Assembly (NCBI GenBank): GCA_044227805.1 | Contig: JBGAWA010000018.1 | Span: 1-45,428, forward strand | Direction of reading: 5' to 3' | Origin: JACCZZ01 sp044227805 | Lineage (GTDB): Bacteria; Bacteroidota; Bacteroidia; Chitinophagales; UBA10324 | Length of the DNA: 45,428 bases | Part shown: one piece after another, positions 1-7,269 of the stretch | Position numbering within the stretch: the stretch's first letter is position 1 | Layout: each line of letters begins with the position of its first letter | The notes under the pieces: generated by a model | The model's input: the letters and a program-made list of their open reading frames with translations, nothing else | Database searches by the model: none | Told to the model about the DNA's origin: nothing | Program-made: the position numbers and the translations under genes

Positions 1-304
1 GAAAAACAACGATGGCTCTTTCGTTTTTGTTGAGGTAATCTATCATCGCCTCTACCATACCATTGTGCTTGCCACGGTCAACAGGCACGCCACCAAGTTG
101 TATGAACATTTTTTTCAAAGGCCACCGGAACAGTTCTTTTTTGGCCAGGTACTTTGCATCAAATCCCAGCAATGACTTCGCCGCTGCGCCATAAATAAAA
201 TCCCAGCCGCTGGTATGCGGCGCTACAATCATCACACATTTTTTTAATTCCGGTGGAACGGGAGCTCCTGTCTTCCAGCCACGCATCTTAAAATACCAAA
301 CCAT
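1..304 (-). CDS. Lysophospholipid acyltransferase family protein (C-terminus cut off by the window)
   Basis: Reading leftward from an ATG at 302-304, the frame is open to the window edge and gives about 101 residues. It contains APHTSGWDF, a clear HX4D acyltransferase motif (H-TSGW-D), followed about 40 residues later by GGVPVDR, which resembles the phosphate-binding block of the PlsC/1-acyl-glycerol-3-phosphate acyltransferase family. Such enzymes transfer an acyl chain to a lysolipid at the inner membrane. A purine-rich GGAGAGG lies 3 nt upstream of the ATG (308-314) and supports this start. The gene is divergent from the hydrolase at 425. The exact substrate cannot be told, and the C-terminal half lies outside the window. 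Confidence 0.8.
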   Translation of the reverse strand, partial: MVWYFKMRGWKTGAPVPPELKKCVMIVAPHTSGWDFIYGAAAKSLLGFDAKYLAKKELFRWPLKKMFIQLGGVPVDRGKHNGMVEAMIDYLNKNERAIVVF

Positions 305-334
305 TAGCCTCTCCAGCAAAGCGTTATTTTTTTT

Positions 335-362
335 TCAAGGTAGAAAATTATTTGCTGTGCAA
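335..362 (-). promoter_or_regulatory. Candidate promoter of the acyltransferase gene
   Basis: On the minus strand a TTG (360-362) is followed after 17 nt by TACCTTGA (335-342), close to the Bacteroidota -33/-7 pattern (TTTG, TAnnTTTG). It lies about 31 nt upstream of the ATG at 304. The -7 box departs from consensus, so this is tentative. Confidence 0.3.
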
Positions 363-424
363 GAATGGATAATTTGATGGAAGCTGCAGTTTGTTGGCTA
401 CATTAGATCGCTCTTTCTCTGCAT

Positions 425-1228
425 ATGCATTTTTCGATTCCTGTTAAGTCATCCGTCCTCCATGCTGTCCGTTTCGGATCAGGAGATCGTTTACTGATTT
501 GTTTTCATGGATTTGGTGAGGAGGCCGGCAAGTTTATGGCGTTGCAGCCCACTTTGCATGCAATGTTTACGGTGGTGGCTATTGATCTTCCGTTTCATGG
601 CAATACCCAATGGCAACAGGGAGCACCCTTTTTACCCGGCGACCTTGCGGAGGTGATTCGTACAGTGCTGAATCGTGAGAAGAAGGACCGGTTCTCAATG
701 ATGGGTTACAGCCTGGGCGGAAAGATTGTATTGGCGGCTGTTTCACTGTTTGCTGAACAGGTGGACTCCATAATACTCGCAGCGCCGGATGGCGTAATAG
801 TAAATGCCTGGTATGATGTAGCTGTCTATCCTGACTGGGGCAGAAAGCTGTTTAAAAGATTTGTTGAAAATCCCGGTTTTGTTTTCCGGTTAGCACGGAT
901 GATGAGGTTTACTGGAATACTCAATCAGCGCATGTATAAATTTCTGCAGGTGCAAACGAATACGGAGGTCAAGCGAAAAAAGATTTATGCTGTATGGATG
1001 ACGATGAAGAACCTGGAAGTGGATCTTAACGAAGTGAAACAACTGCTCAACAAATACCATATCAGGAGCTATGTCTTTATTGGTAAGTATGACCGGGTGA
1101 TTACCCGCAAGACGGGCGACCGGTTCTCGCAGGGATTAGAGGATTGCCACTACGTGATATTGGAAAAAGGCCATAACCTGATCACCGAATCATTCAATAA
1201 TCCGTTGCGTGAGGCACTGCTGAAATGA
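425..1228 (+). CDS. Alpha/beta hydrolase
   Basis: This 267-residue protein has the alpha/beta-hydrolase fold signature. An oxyanion-side HGFG is at residues 28-31, a nucleophile elbow GYSLGG has Ser96, a likely acid Asp223 lies in GKYDR, and His250 lies in EKGHN. The Ser-Asp-His triad is therefore complete and the protein should be an active esterase or lipase-like hydrolase. No signal peptide is visible, so it is probably cytoplasmic. Its stop overlaps the next ATG (ATGA, 1225-1228), which implies translational coupling with the membrane glycosyltransferase. Together with the divergent acyltransferase, the context suggests lipid or glycolipid metabolism. The substrate is unknown. Confidence 0.85.
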   Translation: MHFSIPVKSSVLHAVRFGSGDRLLICFHGFGEEAGKFMALQPTLHAMFTVVAIDLPFHGNTQWQQGAPFLPGDLAEVIRTVLNREKKDRFSMMGYSLGGKIVLAAVSLFAEQVDSIILAAPDGVIVNAWYDVAVYPDWGRKLFKRFVENPGFVFRLARMMRFTGILNQRMYKFLQVQTNTEVKRKKIYAVWMTMKNLEVDLNEVKQLLNKYHIRSYVFIGKYDRVITRKTGDRFSQGLEDCHYVILEKGHNLITESFNNPLREALLK

Positions 1229-2364
1229 TCATCTACACCATAATTGTTTTGTTATTGACAGTCATTTATACAGGGCTGTTCATCTCTTATCTCGCAGGCT
1301 GGCTGTTGCTGCCTGACTATAAGCCCGGCAAGGTGAGCGGACACACTACTGTTTCCATTGTGGTGGCAGCAAGAAATGAGGAAAAACATATTGCGAAACT
1401 GTTGCGCGACCTTACACATCAGCAGTATCCCGCTTCGCTCACCGAGATAATGGTGGTGGATGACGGTTCAACCGATAAGACTGCGGAGATCGTAACATCC
1501 TTTCAGTCAAAAGGCGTGAAGCTGATAGCTTTGAATGAATTGCTGGAAGCAGAAGAACTAGTAGCCGGTCACAAGAAGAAGGCGCTTGCAACAGGTATCG
1601 CCTCCACAAAAGGAGAACTGATTGTCACCACCGATGCAGACTGCAGTATGGATGAAAGCTGGCTGACGGCCATCGTCAGCTTTTATGAGCAACAGCAATG
1701 CAAAATGATCGTAGCGCCTGTTGCTTATACGGGCGAAAAAAGTTTCCTGGAACGGTTTCAGTCATTGGATTTTTTGGGAATGATAGGCATAACGGGCGCA
1801 ACACTGCAATTGAATTTTCCGGTGATGTGTAATGGGGCTAATCTCGCTTTCAGTCGGTTGGCATTTGAACAGGTCAACGGGTATGAACGAATCAACCACA
1901 TCGCATCCGGTGATGATGTGTTACTCATGCACAAGATAGCGGCAAGATGGAAAGGAACAGTTCATTTTTTAAAAAGCAAAGATGCTCTGGTGCGTACTTA
2001 TGCCCAATCGGAATGGACAATGTTTGTCCGGCAGCGGATTCGCTGGGCATCTAAATCAAAATATTATGCTGATCTGCGTATCACCGCCAATCTTGTTTTT
2101 GTTTATCTGTTCAATATTTCAATCCTGGTTACGGCTGGCTGTTGTTTCTTCGATAACCGTTACAGCCTGATCCTTGCGATGCAGGTGGTACTGAAGATGA
2201 TTGTTGAGTTTGCTTTTCTCTCTTCCGTCACCGCATTTTTCGGTCGGCGCGAATTGATGTGGTTATTTTTGCCCGCGCAATTATTGCATATCATTTATAT
2301 AGTGTTTATTGGCACGCTGGGCAATACAGTGAATACCGAATGGAAAGGAAGGAAGGTGTCATAA
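1225..2364 (+). CDS. Family 2 glycosyltransferase, membrane-bound
   Basis: This 379-residue GT2 protein has an N-terminal membrane segment (residues about 2-28). The GT-A catalytic region follows: SIVVAARNEE (44-53), VVDDGSTD (77-84), a DAD metal-binding motif at 137-139, SGDD further on, and an RIRWASK block typical of processive or cellulose-synthase-like GT2 enzymes. Several hydrophobic segments form the C-terminus. It should transfer a sugar from an activated donor to a lipid or polymer at the inner membrane. The 4-nt overlap with the hydrolase gene indicates one operon. The acceptor and donor cannot be inferred from sequence alone. Confidence 0.85.
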   Translation: MIIYTIIVLLLTVIYTGLFISYLAGWLLLPDYKPGKVSGHTTVSIVVAARNEEKHIAKLLRDLTHQQYPASLTEIMVVDDGSTDKTAEIVTSFQSKGVKLIALNELLEAEELVAGHKKKALATGIASTKGELIVTTDADCSMDESWLTAIVSFYEQQQCKMIVAPVAYTGEKSFLERFQSLDFLGMIGITGATLQLNFPVMCNGANLAFSRLAFEQVNGYERINHIASGDDVLLMHKIAARWKGTVHFLKSKDALVRTYAQSEWTMFVRQRIRWASKSKYYADLRITANLVFVYLFNISILVTAGCCFFDNRYSLILAMQVVLKMIVEFAFLSSVTAFFGRRELMWLFLPAQLLHIIYIVFIGTLGNTVNTEWKGRKVS

Positions 2365-2642
2365 TAGCTGCGCATGAATTGTTTTAAAATAAATTGGAGG
2401 AAGGTGATGTTGATGAGGGTTGCTCGTCCGCTCTGCTAGTGCTACAAGCGGGGAAATCACTCAGCATGAAGCGGTATGAATTTTTCCAAAGGGCTTCATA
2501 AAATCAGCGCAATAGATTTAGGGTCACTTGAAAGTGAATGGTTCTTCACTGGAGTTTACGATGACTTGCCCAACATTTACAATGCTATATTTGCCCCGGA
2601 TTTTTTAGGATCAGAAATCCAGTTTAAACAATAGATGAACGC
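2365..2642. other. Intergenic region with a weak inverted repeat
   Basis: No gene is seen between the GT2 stop and the next start. The region holds a 7-bp inverted repeat (ATGAAGC at 2466-2472 and GCTTCAT at 2493-2499) that could end the upstream transcript, although no T-run follows. The candidate promoter at 2566-2593 lies near its end. Confidence 0.4.
2566..2593 (+). promoter_or_regulatory. Candidate Bacteroidota promoter for the 90-residue gene
   Basis: TTG at 2566-2568 is followed after 17 nt by TATATTTG at 2586-2593, an exact TAnnTTTG -7 box. Transcription would start near 2600, about 40 nt before the ATG at 2643. Confidence 0.45.
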
Positions 2643-2915
2643 ATGCCAACGCTGACTGCCTCCGAATACAGGTTATTGGATGAATTGTATTTCGTGACCA
2701 CATACCGGGAATTAGTTGAGCAGTTGTCAATGGAAGAAAGTGAGGTTCAAACAACGCTGATGGGTCTGCTGAACAAGGGATTCATCATGCAAATGCAATA
2801 CAATGATAATATGAAGGACTATCTGAAACTGGAACAGCCGGACTTTTTATCCATAGAGCGGTCTGCATTTGTTGCCTCCAGAGAGGGGTTGAAGGTGCAT
2901 AACAGCCGTTCCTGA
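2643..2915 (+). CDS. Small winged-helix-like hypothetical protein
   Basis: This 90-residue protein is not recognised by name. Residues about 8-50 have the pattern of a winged helix-turn-helix: a helix around LLDELYF, a second helix TTYRELVEQL, a turn at SMEESEVQ, a recognition-like helix TTLMGLLNKGFI, then a short wing. It contains no catalytic motif and no membrane segment. A good promoter lies upstream. It precedes the SpoIIE-type phosphatase on the same strand, separated by a 160-bp structured repeat, so it could belong to the same regulatory unit. DNA binding is inferred from the helix pattern only. Confidence 0.6.
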   Translation: MPTLTASEYRLLDELYFVTTYRELVEQLSMEESEVQTTLMGLLNKGFIMQMQYNDNMKDYLKLEQPDFLSIERSAFVASREGLKVHNSRS

Positions 2916-3296
2916 TGCAAGGTGGGTGAAATACGATGATGTGTATGGTAGTATTTCGGTATCGTGGTCAATTATTACAGTGAGTGTTTATGTAAAGTGG
3001 GTTTATCAGTCAGGATGCCCTTCTTTTCAAAACAGGAACGAGGAATATTTGCCGGTCTGAGCAGTTTGTGTAAAGTAAGTTTGGATAGCAAACTGTTTTT
3101 AACCCGGATTTATCAGTGGAAAAATCCCGCTTCGCTGCGACTTAGAACTGCTAAGGGTTTGCTCAATTTGAAAAGAAAAGAAAATGTTTCACAAACCCTA
3201 AGCAGTTCTACGTCGGGGTTAAACCCGTTGCCGTTTTGAACTGCAAAACGTGGGTTTAAGAACGGAAACATTGTAGATTGCAGGTTCATACCGCGT
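2916..3296. other. Gene-free stretch containing repeat copy A
   Basis: These 381 bases lie between two co-directional genes. Positions 3099-3259 are a copy of the multi-hairpin repeat described separately. The first 180 bases show nothing identifiable. Short open frames across the repeat on both strands are by-products of its sequence. Confidence 0.6.
3099..3259 (+). repeat. Multi-hairpin repeat, copy A (161 bp)
   Basis: The element runs from TTAACCCGG to GTGGGTTTAA and has three inverted-repeat units. The first is a GGATTT/AAATCC hairpin with an AGTG loop, slightly mismatched here. The second is a long stem of about 24 bp pairing the stretch around CGACTTAGAACTGCTAAG with the stretch around CTAAGCAGTTCTACGTCG across an A-rich loop. 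The third is TTAAACCC/GGGTTTAA enclosing GTTTTG/CAAAAC. It is over 90% identical by eye to the copies at 12606 and 13707, which lie in the opposite orientation. It ends 37 nt before the phosphatase ATG and runs in the same direction as both neighbours. Confidence 0.85.
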
Positions 3297-4538
3297 ATGA
3301 AATCATTGACGGATGATATAACCCAAAAACTGGAACACCTTGAAGAGCAGTTGCTGCTGAAAGAGCGTGAATTGAATTCACTACTGCAGATTACGCAGGC
3401 TATCAACAGCAACATCTCATCACATGGCTTGTTGCGATTGTATCAGAATATCCTGGTGAAGCAGGTCGGGATTGGAAAGGTGGCAGTCTTTATTTATCAT
3501 GATGAATGGGAATGCACAAATGCTGTCGGCCTTGATTCGCAGGATGCTTTAGAAACGACGCGTCGTTACCTGCCAGCTTTCCGGCAGATCACCAAGCTGA
3601 AGAAATCAGGTCATCCGCTGGAAGCATATTTTGATGTGGTGGTACCGGTTTACCATAAGGATTTCGCGATTGCCTATACCTTTTTAGGAGATTTCAGTGA
3701 TGATCTTTATCTCTCACTCGATGAAAAACTGAGTTACATTCAGACCATCTCCAACGTGATTGCTGTTGCGATTGAAAATAAGCGCTTGTTCAGGGCGCAG
3801 TTGAAGCAACGCATGCTTAAATCTGAACTGGAGCTCGCCGGCAAGATGCAGACCATGCTGATACCGGGCAAGCTGCCGGATGATGAGCGGATCTCCATTG
3901 CCGGCGTCTACCTGCCTTTTCAGCAAGTCGGCGGTGACTACTATGATTATATTGAATTAAACGCGGATGAATCGATTTTTTGCATCGGTGATATTTCCGG
4001 CAAAGGTGTGGCTGCGGCGCTGCTCATGGCTAATTTCCAGGCCAGTGTAAGATCCTATGCGGAGCAGCAGCCATCACTCAGCGCATTAATCAGGAGCCTG
4101 AATGGCAGGGTAAATGAAATTACCAATGGCGAAAAATTCATCACATTCTTTATCGCGAAATTCAACTTTGTAACACGTGAACTGCAATACGTCAATGCCG
4201 GTCATAATCCCGCCCTGTTATTTTATGATGGTGAAGTGAAAATGTTGCAGGAGGGCTGTACGATACTAGGCATGTTTGAAAAATTACCGTATGTGAATCT
4301 GCAATCGATTACGCTGAAAAATCCTTTCATCACCTTTTGTTATACCGACGGGCTGACGGATGTGTTGAATGAACAAAAGCAATCACTCGATATTGAAGAG
4401 GTTGTCCGTATCATCCGTGAAAGCAAAGGGCATTCTCCTTCCACGGTGAATAAAAAGATAGTAGATTACTTAGTGGCATTCAAAGGGTCACGCCTGATCA
4501 ATGATGATGTCAGTATGCTGACTTGCCTGGTACACTAA
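3297..4538 (+). CDS. GAF-SpoIIE (PP2C-type) serine/threonine phosphatase
   Basis: This 413-residue protein starts with a coiled coil (about 8-32). A GAF-like sensory region (about 35-162) and a second short coiled coil (165-185) follow. The C-terminal PP2C/SpoIIE domain has metal-binding motifs GGDYYD (212-217) and GDISGKG (231-237), then YTDGLTDV and a final NDDVSMLT. Enzymes of this RsbU/SpoIIE type dephosphorylate anti-anti-sigma factors or similar partners in response to a signal bound by the GAF region. The metal ligands are present, so it should be active. No partner kinase or STAS protein lies in the window. Its stop codon overlaps that of the convergent ligase gene. Confidence 0.88.
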   Translation: MKSLTDDITQKLEHLEEQLLLKERELNSLLQITQAINSNISSHGLLRLYQNILVKQVGIGKVAVFIYHDEWECTNAVGLDSQDALETTRRYLPAFRQITKLKKSGHPLEAYFDVVVPVYHKDFAIAYTFLGDFSDDLYLSLDEKLSYIQTISNVIAVAIENKRLFRAQLKQRMLKSELELAGKMQTMLIPGKLPDDERISIAGVYLPFQQVGGDYYDYIELNADESIFCIGDISGKGVAAALLMANFQASVRSYAEQQPSLSALIRSLNGRVNEITNGEKFITFFIAKFNFVTRELQYVNAGHNPALLFYDGEVKMLQEGCTILGMFEKLPYVNLQSITLKNPFITFCYTDGLTDVLNEQKQSLDIEEVVRIIRESKGHSPSTVNKKIVDYLVAFKGSRLINDDVSMLTCLVH

Positions 4539-6019
4539 GCCTGATTTTTCAACCGCCTGTTGCGGATGTCCTGGTTCACAATGAGAGCAATGCAGATGAA
4601 GAAGAAAGACCCTATTTTATCTGTTTCGATGAGGTCGCTCAGCATGGTATTCATGTAGATTATTACGAGGCAGAGTAACACAGCCATCACATATCTTCGT
4701 TCGGCCTTGTCAATAGTTTCATGATAGATCCGTTGACCCTGTGTCAGCAACGCGATGGTGAGTGCCAGGAAGAAGAGTAGTCCTAACACACCCTGTTCCG
4801 TCAGCAACAATATGAAATAGTTATGCACCGATGACCGCTCGGGGTTTTCACTTACATAGGTTTTAAAACTAGTTACCGTAAAAGACTTATAGAATCCATA
4901 GAAGTTACCCGGCCCATATCCTATCACCGGTTTATCCAGCCACATGCGTATGCCTGCAATCCAGCGGTACACGCGCTCGGCGCTGGAAACATCTTCACCT
5001 TCAAAAGTAGAAAGGAGGTGATCTTCCAGTTCAGGGTGATAGATGGTATGTTCAAAGTCAGGCTCGTAGTTCAGATAATGATTTTGCACACTCATATAAA
5101 CCAAAATGCCAAGCATGCCGGCCAGTCCGGCCGCCAGCAACCAGCCGGTAAGCCTGCTCCTGATCACAAAATACATGCAGCACGCTCCCATCAGCGATAA
5201 CCAGGCCGACCGTGTATAGGCAAAATAAATAGCGACCAATAGTAACGCAAAGGCGAAAAGCAGGAAACGGCGGGTGAACGAATTCTTCCGGTACCAGCCG
5301 ATCGCCAGCACCACGAAGGGCATCATCTGCGCAAGCGTACAGGCATAGTTTACATGATTGCGGAAGAACGGTATCATCTGTTCATTCACGGTCTGGAAAG
5401 AAAAATCAAACCTCGAATGACGCGCCAGGCTATATATCGCTGTGAAGAGCAAGGGTATCAGTATGCACCAGAAGGCAATCTTAAATACCGAAACATCTTT
5501 AATAATTAATCCGGTTACAAAAACAAAGGTGATGATGTACCATGTTTTGGCAATGGAAAATTTGATCGAAACAAGCGGATCGGCCGAGTACAGGGTGGCA
5601 ATCAAAATCCAGCAATAATGCAGGAGTAAAAAAAAGATGATAGGATTTTTTAGTACCTCCTTGTCCAGTATTGCCGGCCTGGCTGCCACAGCGCAGATAA
5701 AAAGTATCGTTAGTCCGGCAATCAGTGGTTCGGTGGGAAAGTCAGTGGCGAAACCGCCGGGCAATGCCACTTCGGTGGAGAGTGGAAGGAGGAACAGCAG
5801 CAGGTAGTAGATCGCCCTGAAATCATTAATGCTCAGGTATAAGAACAGCACGCCACAGGGGAGCAGCAGCAACAGGTAGTTTTCCGAATAGATTGCCGCC
5901 AATGCCGTGACAAGCATCAGACCACTGAAAACATAGAACAGCCTCAACCAGAATTTTTCAATGGGTTGACCACTGTCTGTTGTTAATCGTGCTATTTCAT
6001 GGTCGGCGTTAGGAAGCAT
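4535..6019 (-). CDS. O-antigen ligase/polymerase family membrane protein (Wzy_C type)
   Basis: This 494-residue polytopic protein has about 10-12 hydrophobic segments. A large loop between late segments contains RVYRWIAGIRMW, GYGPGNFYGF and SSVHNYFILLLTEQGVLG. These match the Wzy_C/WaaL periplasmic loop, including the conserved arginine-rich part and the H-N-x-(F/Y)-(L/I) block. Such proteins polymerise O-units or transfer the finished glycan to a carrier at the periplasmic face. It follows a Wzz-like gene and a flippase on the same strand, which makes a compact assembly set. Ligase and polymerase roles cannot be separated from sequence alone. It ends tail-to-tail with the phosphatase gene, overlapping by 4 nt. 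Confidence 0.85.
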   Translation of the reverse strand: MLPNADHEIARLTTDSGQPIEKFWLRLFYVFSGLMLVTALAAIYSENYLLLLLPCGVLFLYLSINDFRAIYYLLLFLLPLSTEVALPGGFATDFPTEPLIAGLTILFICAVAARPAILDKEVLKNPIIFFLLLHYCWILIATLYSADPLVSIKFSIAKTWYIITFVFVTGLIIKDVSVFKIAFWCILIPLLFTAIYSLARHSRFDFSFQTVNEQMIPFFRNHVNYACTLAQMMPFVVLAIGWYRKNSFTRRFLLFAFALLLVAIYFAYTRSAWLSLMGACCMYFVIRSRLTGWLLAAGLAGMLGILVYMSVQNHYLNYEPDFEHTIYHPELEDHLLSTFEGEDVSSAERVYRWIAGIRMWLDKPVIGYGPGNFYGFYKSFTVTSFKTYVSENPERSSVHNYFILLLTEQGVLGLLFFLALTIALLTQGQRIYHETIDKAERRYVMAVLLCLVIIYMNTMLSDLIETDKIGSFFFICIALIVNQDIRNRRLKNQA

Positions 6020-6121
6020 GCCTGATGCTTGATTCTTGTAACAAAACGGATTTGATAAAATCGATGATACAAAGACAGCGGTTTTCGAAGATCCCGGAAA
6101 GAGCTCTCTGCAATCAAATTG

Positions 6122-7114
6122 TCAGCTGGTAGTCTGCACCTTATCCATGTTTTGCTGCAGGGCGATTCTGAAACGCTTAAATCGCTCTATCAGCAGGATG
6201 GCAAGGGAGGTAAGAACAAAGCTGCCAATGAGAGTGCCGACCACAATCAGCCAACGGATAGGTTTTGATTTTCTTTCGGCCTTAAATGCTTTTTCCAATA
6301 CATATACTGTGGGTACTGAACTGTTGATGGTAGCCTTGTATTGTTCGTATTCAATCATGTTATTATTCAGTTCGCGGATGGCACCTTTCTTTTGTTCCTC
6401 CAACACCTTCACCCTTTCTGTGGCCTGGTCGAAGCCGGCGCCTTTCTCTGCCCTGAGTTTGCTCACCTGGCCGGGCAGATCCTGGATGGAGCTATAGAGG
6501 TTGTATTCCTGTTTAAGTTTAAAGATCGTATCGCCAAGGGCCTGTAGCTGACCTTGTTTTTCCTTCAGCTTTACTTCATAAATAGAAAGAATTTTCTGCT
6601 TGTTATCATTCAAGAGCGCCTGGTTGGTTTCATCAATTTTGGCAACAATGGCATTGGCCATATCGGCAGCCACCTGCGGATCTCTGTCATATACGGTAAC
6701 TTCAATGGCGCCACGGTCATTTTTTTCAAAGGAATAGTTGCTATGCAACTCTTTCAAAACTGCTTCCACTGGGTATTTCGACTTTGTTGAATCTATCTTG
6801 TAATGTTGGAAAAGGTTGAATTTGCGGACAATGTACATCTTCAATGGCACGGATCCTGCAATGGAAAGTATGCGGTCAACATCAGCGCTCGTGCCGAAGT
6901 ATCCCTGCGCATTATCGCCGAAGAGGTTGGAGCTTTGAGTAAGATTGGGGTTGAGCGGATATATAAGAGAAACAGATTCATAATAAGGCGGCATGATATG
7001 AGGATCTGTGATCACAATACTGCCTAAAACGCCGATACCCATCACAATTAACAACGGCTTTCGCCACTTGATGATGAGTTTCAGGAATTCAATGAGATTT
7101 AAGGAGTTATTCAT
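6122..7114 (-). CDS. Wzz/chain-length determinant-like polysaccharide co-polymerase
   Basis: This 330-residue protein has the two-membrane-helix layout of the polysaccharide co-polymerase family. The first helix is at about residues 18-37 and the last at about 288-312. Between them lies a long periplasmic part with a helical, coiled-coil-prone stretch (about 170-255). The Wzz-type PxxP block before the second helix is represented only by SKPIRW. No tyrosine-kinase domain is attached and the cytoplasmic tail is short. The protein should set the chain length of the glycan made or transferred by the downstream ligase-like protein. It has its own excellent promoter (7140-7170). Confidence 0.82.
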   Translation of the reverse strand: MNNSLNLIEFLKLIIKWRKPLLIVMGIGVLGSIVITDPHIMPPYYESVSLIYPLNPNLTQSSNLFGDNAQGYFGTSADVDRILSIAGSVPLKMYIVRKFNLFQHYKIDSTKSKYPVEAVLKELHSNYSFEKNDRGAIEVTVYDRDPQVAADMANAIVAKIDETNQALLNDNKQKILSIYEVKLKEKQGQLQALGDTIFKLKQEYNLYSSIQDLPGQVSKLRAEKGAGFDQATERVKVLEEQKKGAIRELNNNMIEYEQYKATINSSVPTVYVLEKAFKAERKSKPIRWLIVVGTLIGSFVLTSLAILLIERFKRFRIALQQNMDKVQTTS

Positions 7115-7139
7115 CCAGGTGTTTTAAAAAAATTTCCGG

Positions 7140-7170
7140 CAAACCTACACGAATTCAGCCCAATTCCAAA
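7140..7170 (-). promoter_or_regulatory. Consensus Bacteroidota promoter for the Wzz-like gene
   Basis: On the minus strand TTTG (7167-7170) is followed after exactly 19 nt by TAGGTTTG (7140-7147), a full match to the TTTG-N19-TAnnTTTG pattern. It lies 25 nt upstream of the ATG at 7114, giving a very short leader. The Wzz-like and ligase-like genes can therefore be transcribed separately from the flippase. Confidence 0.6.
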
Positions 7171-7269
7171 AAACTGGCTCCAATAGTTTTCAATGCTAAC
7201 CATCATTAACCGGCTTCTGTTTTGAACGGGTTATCACGGTTTTACTATCCTGCTATAAGGATTATGGTA

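Noticed and set aside
2365..2642. tRNA or small RNA gene
   Set aside because: No cloverleaf arms or T-loop sequence; only a weak 7-bp inverted repeat was found.
2964..3415. Open frames on both strands across repeat copy A
   Set aside because: The same frames reappear at the other repeat copies, because they follow the repeat and not a conserved protein. The bases form hairpins and overlap the phosphatase start.
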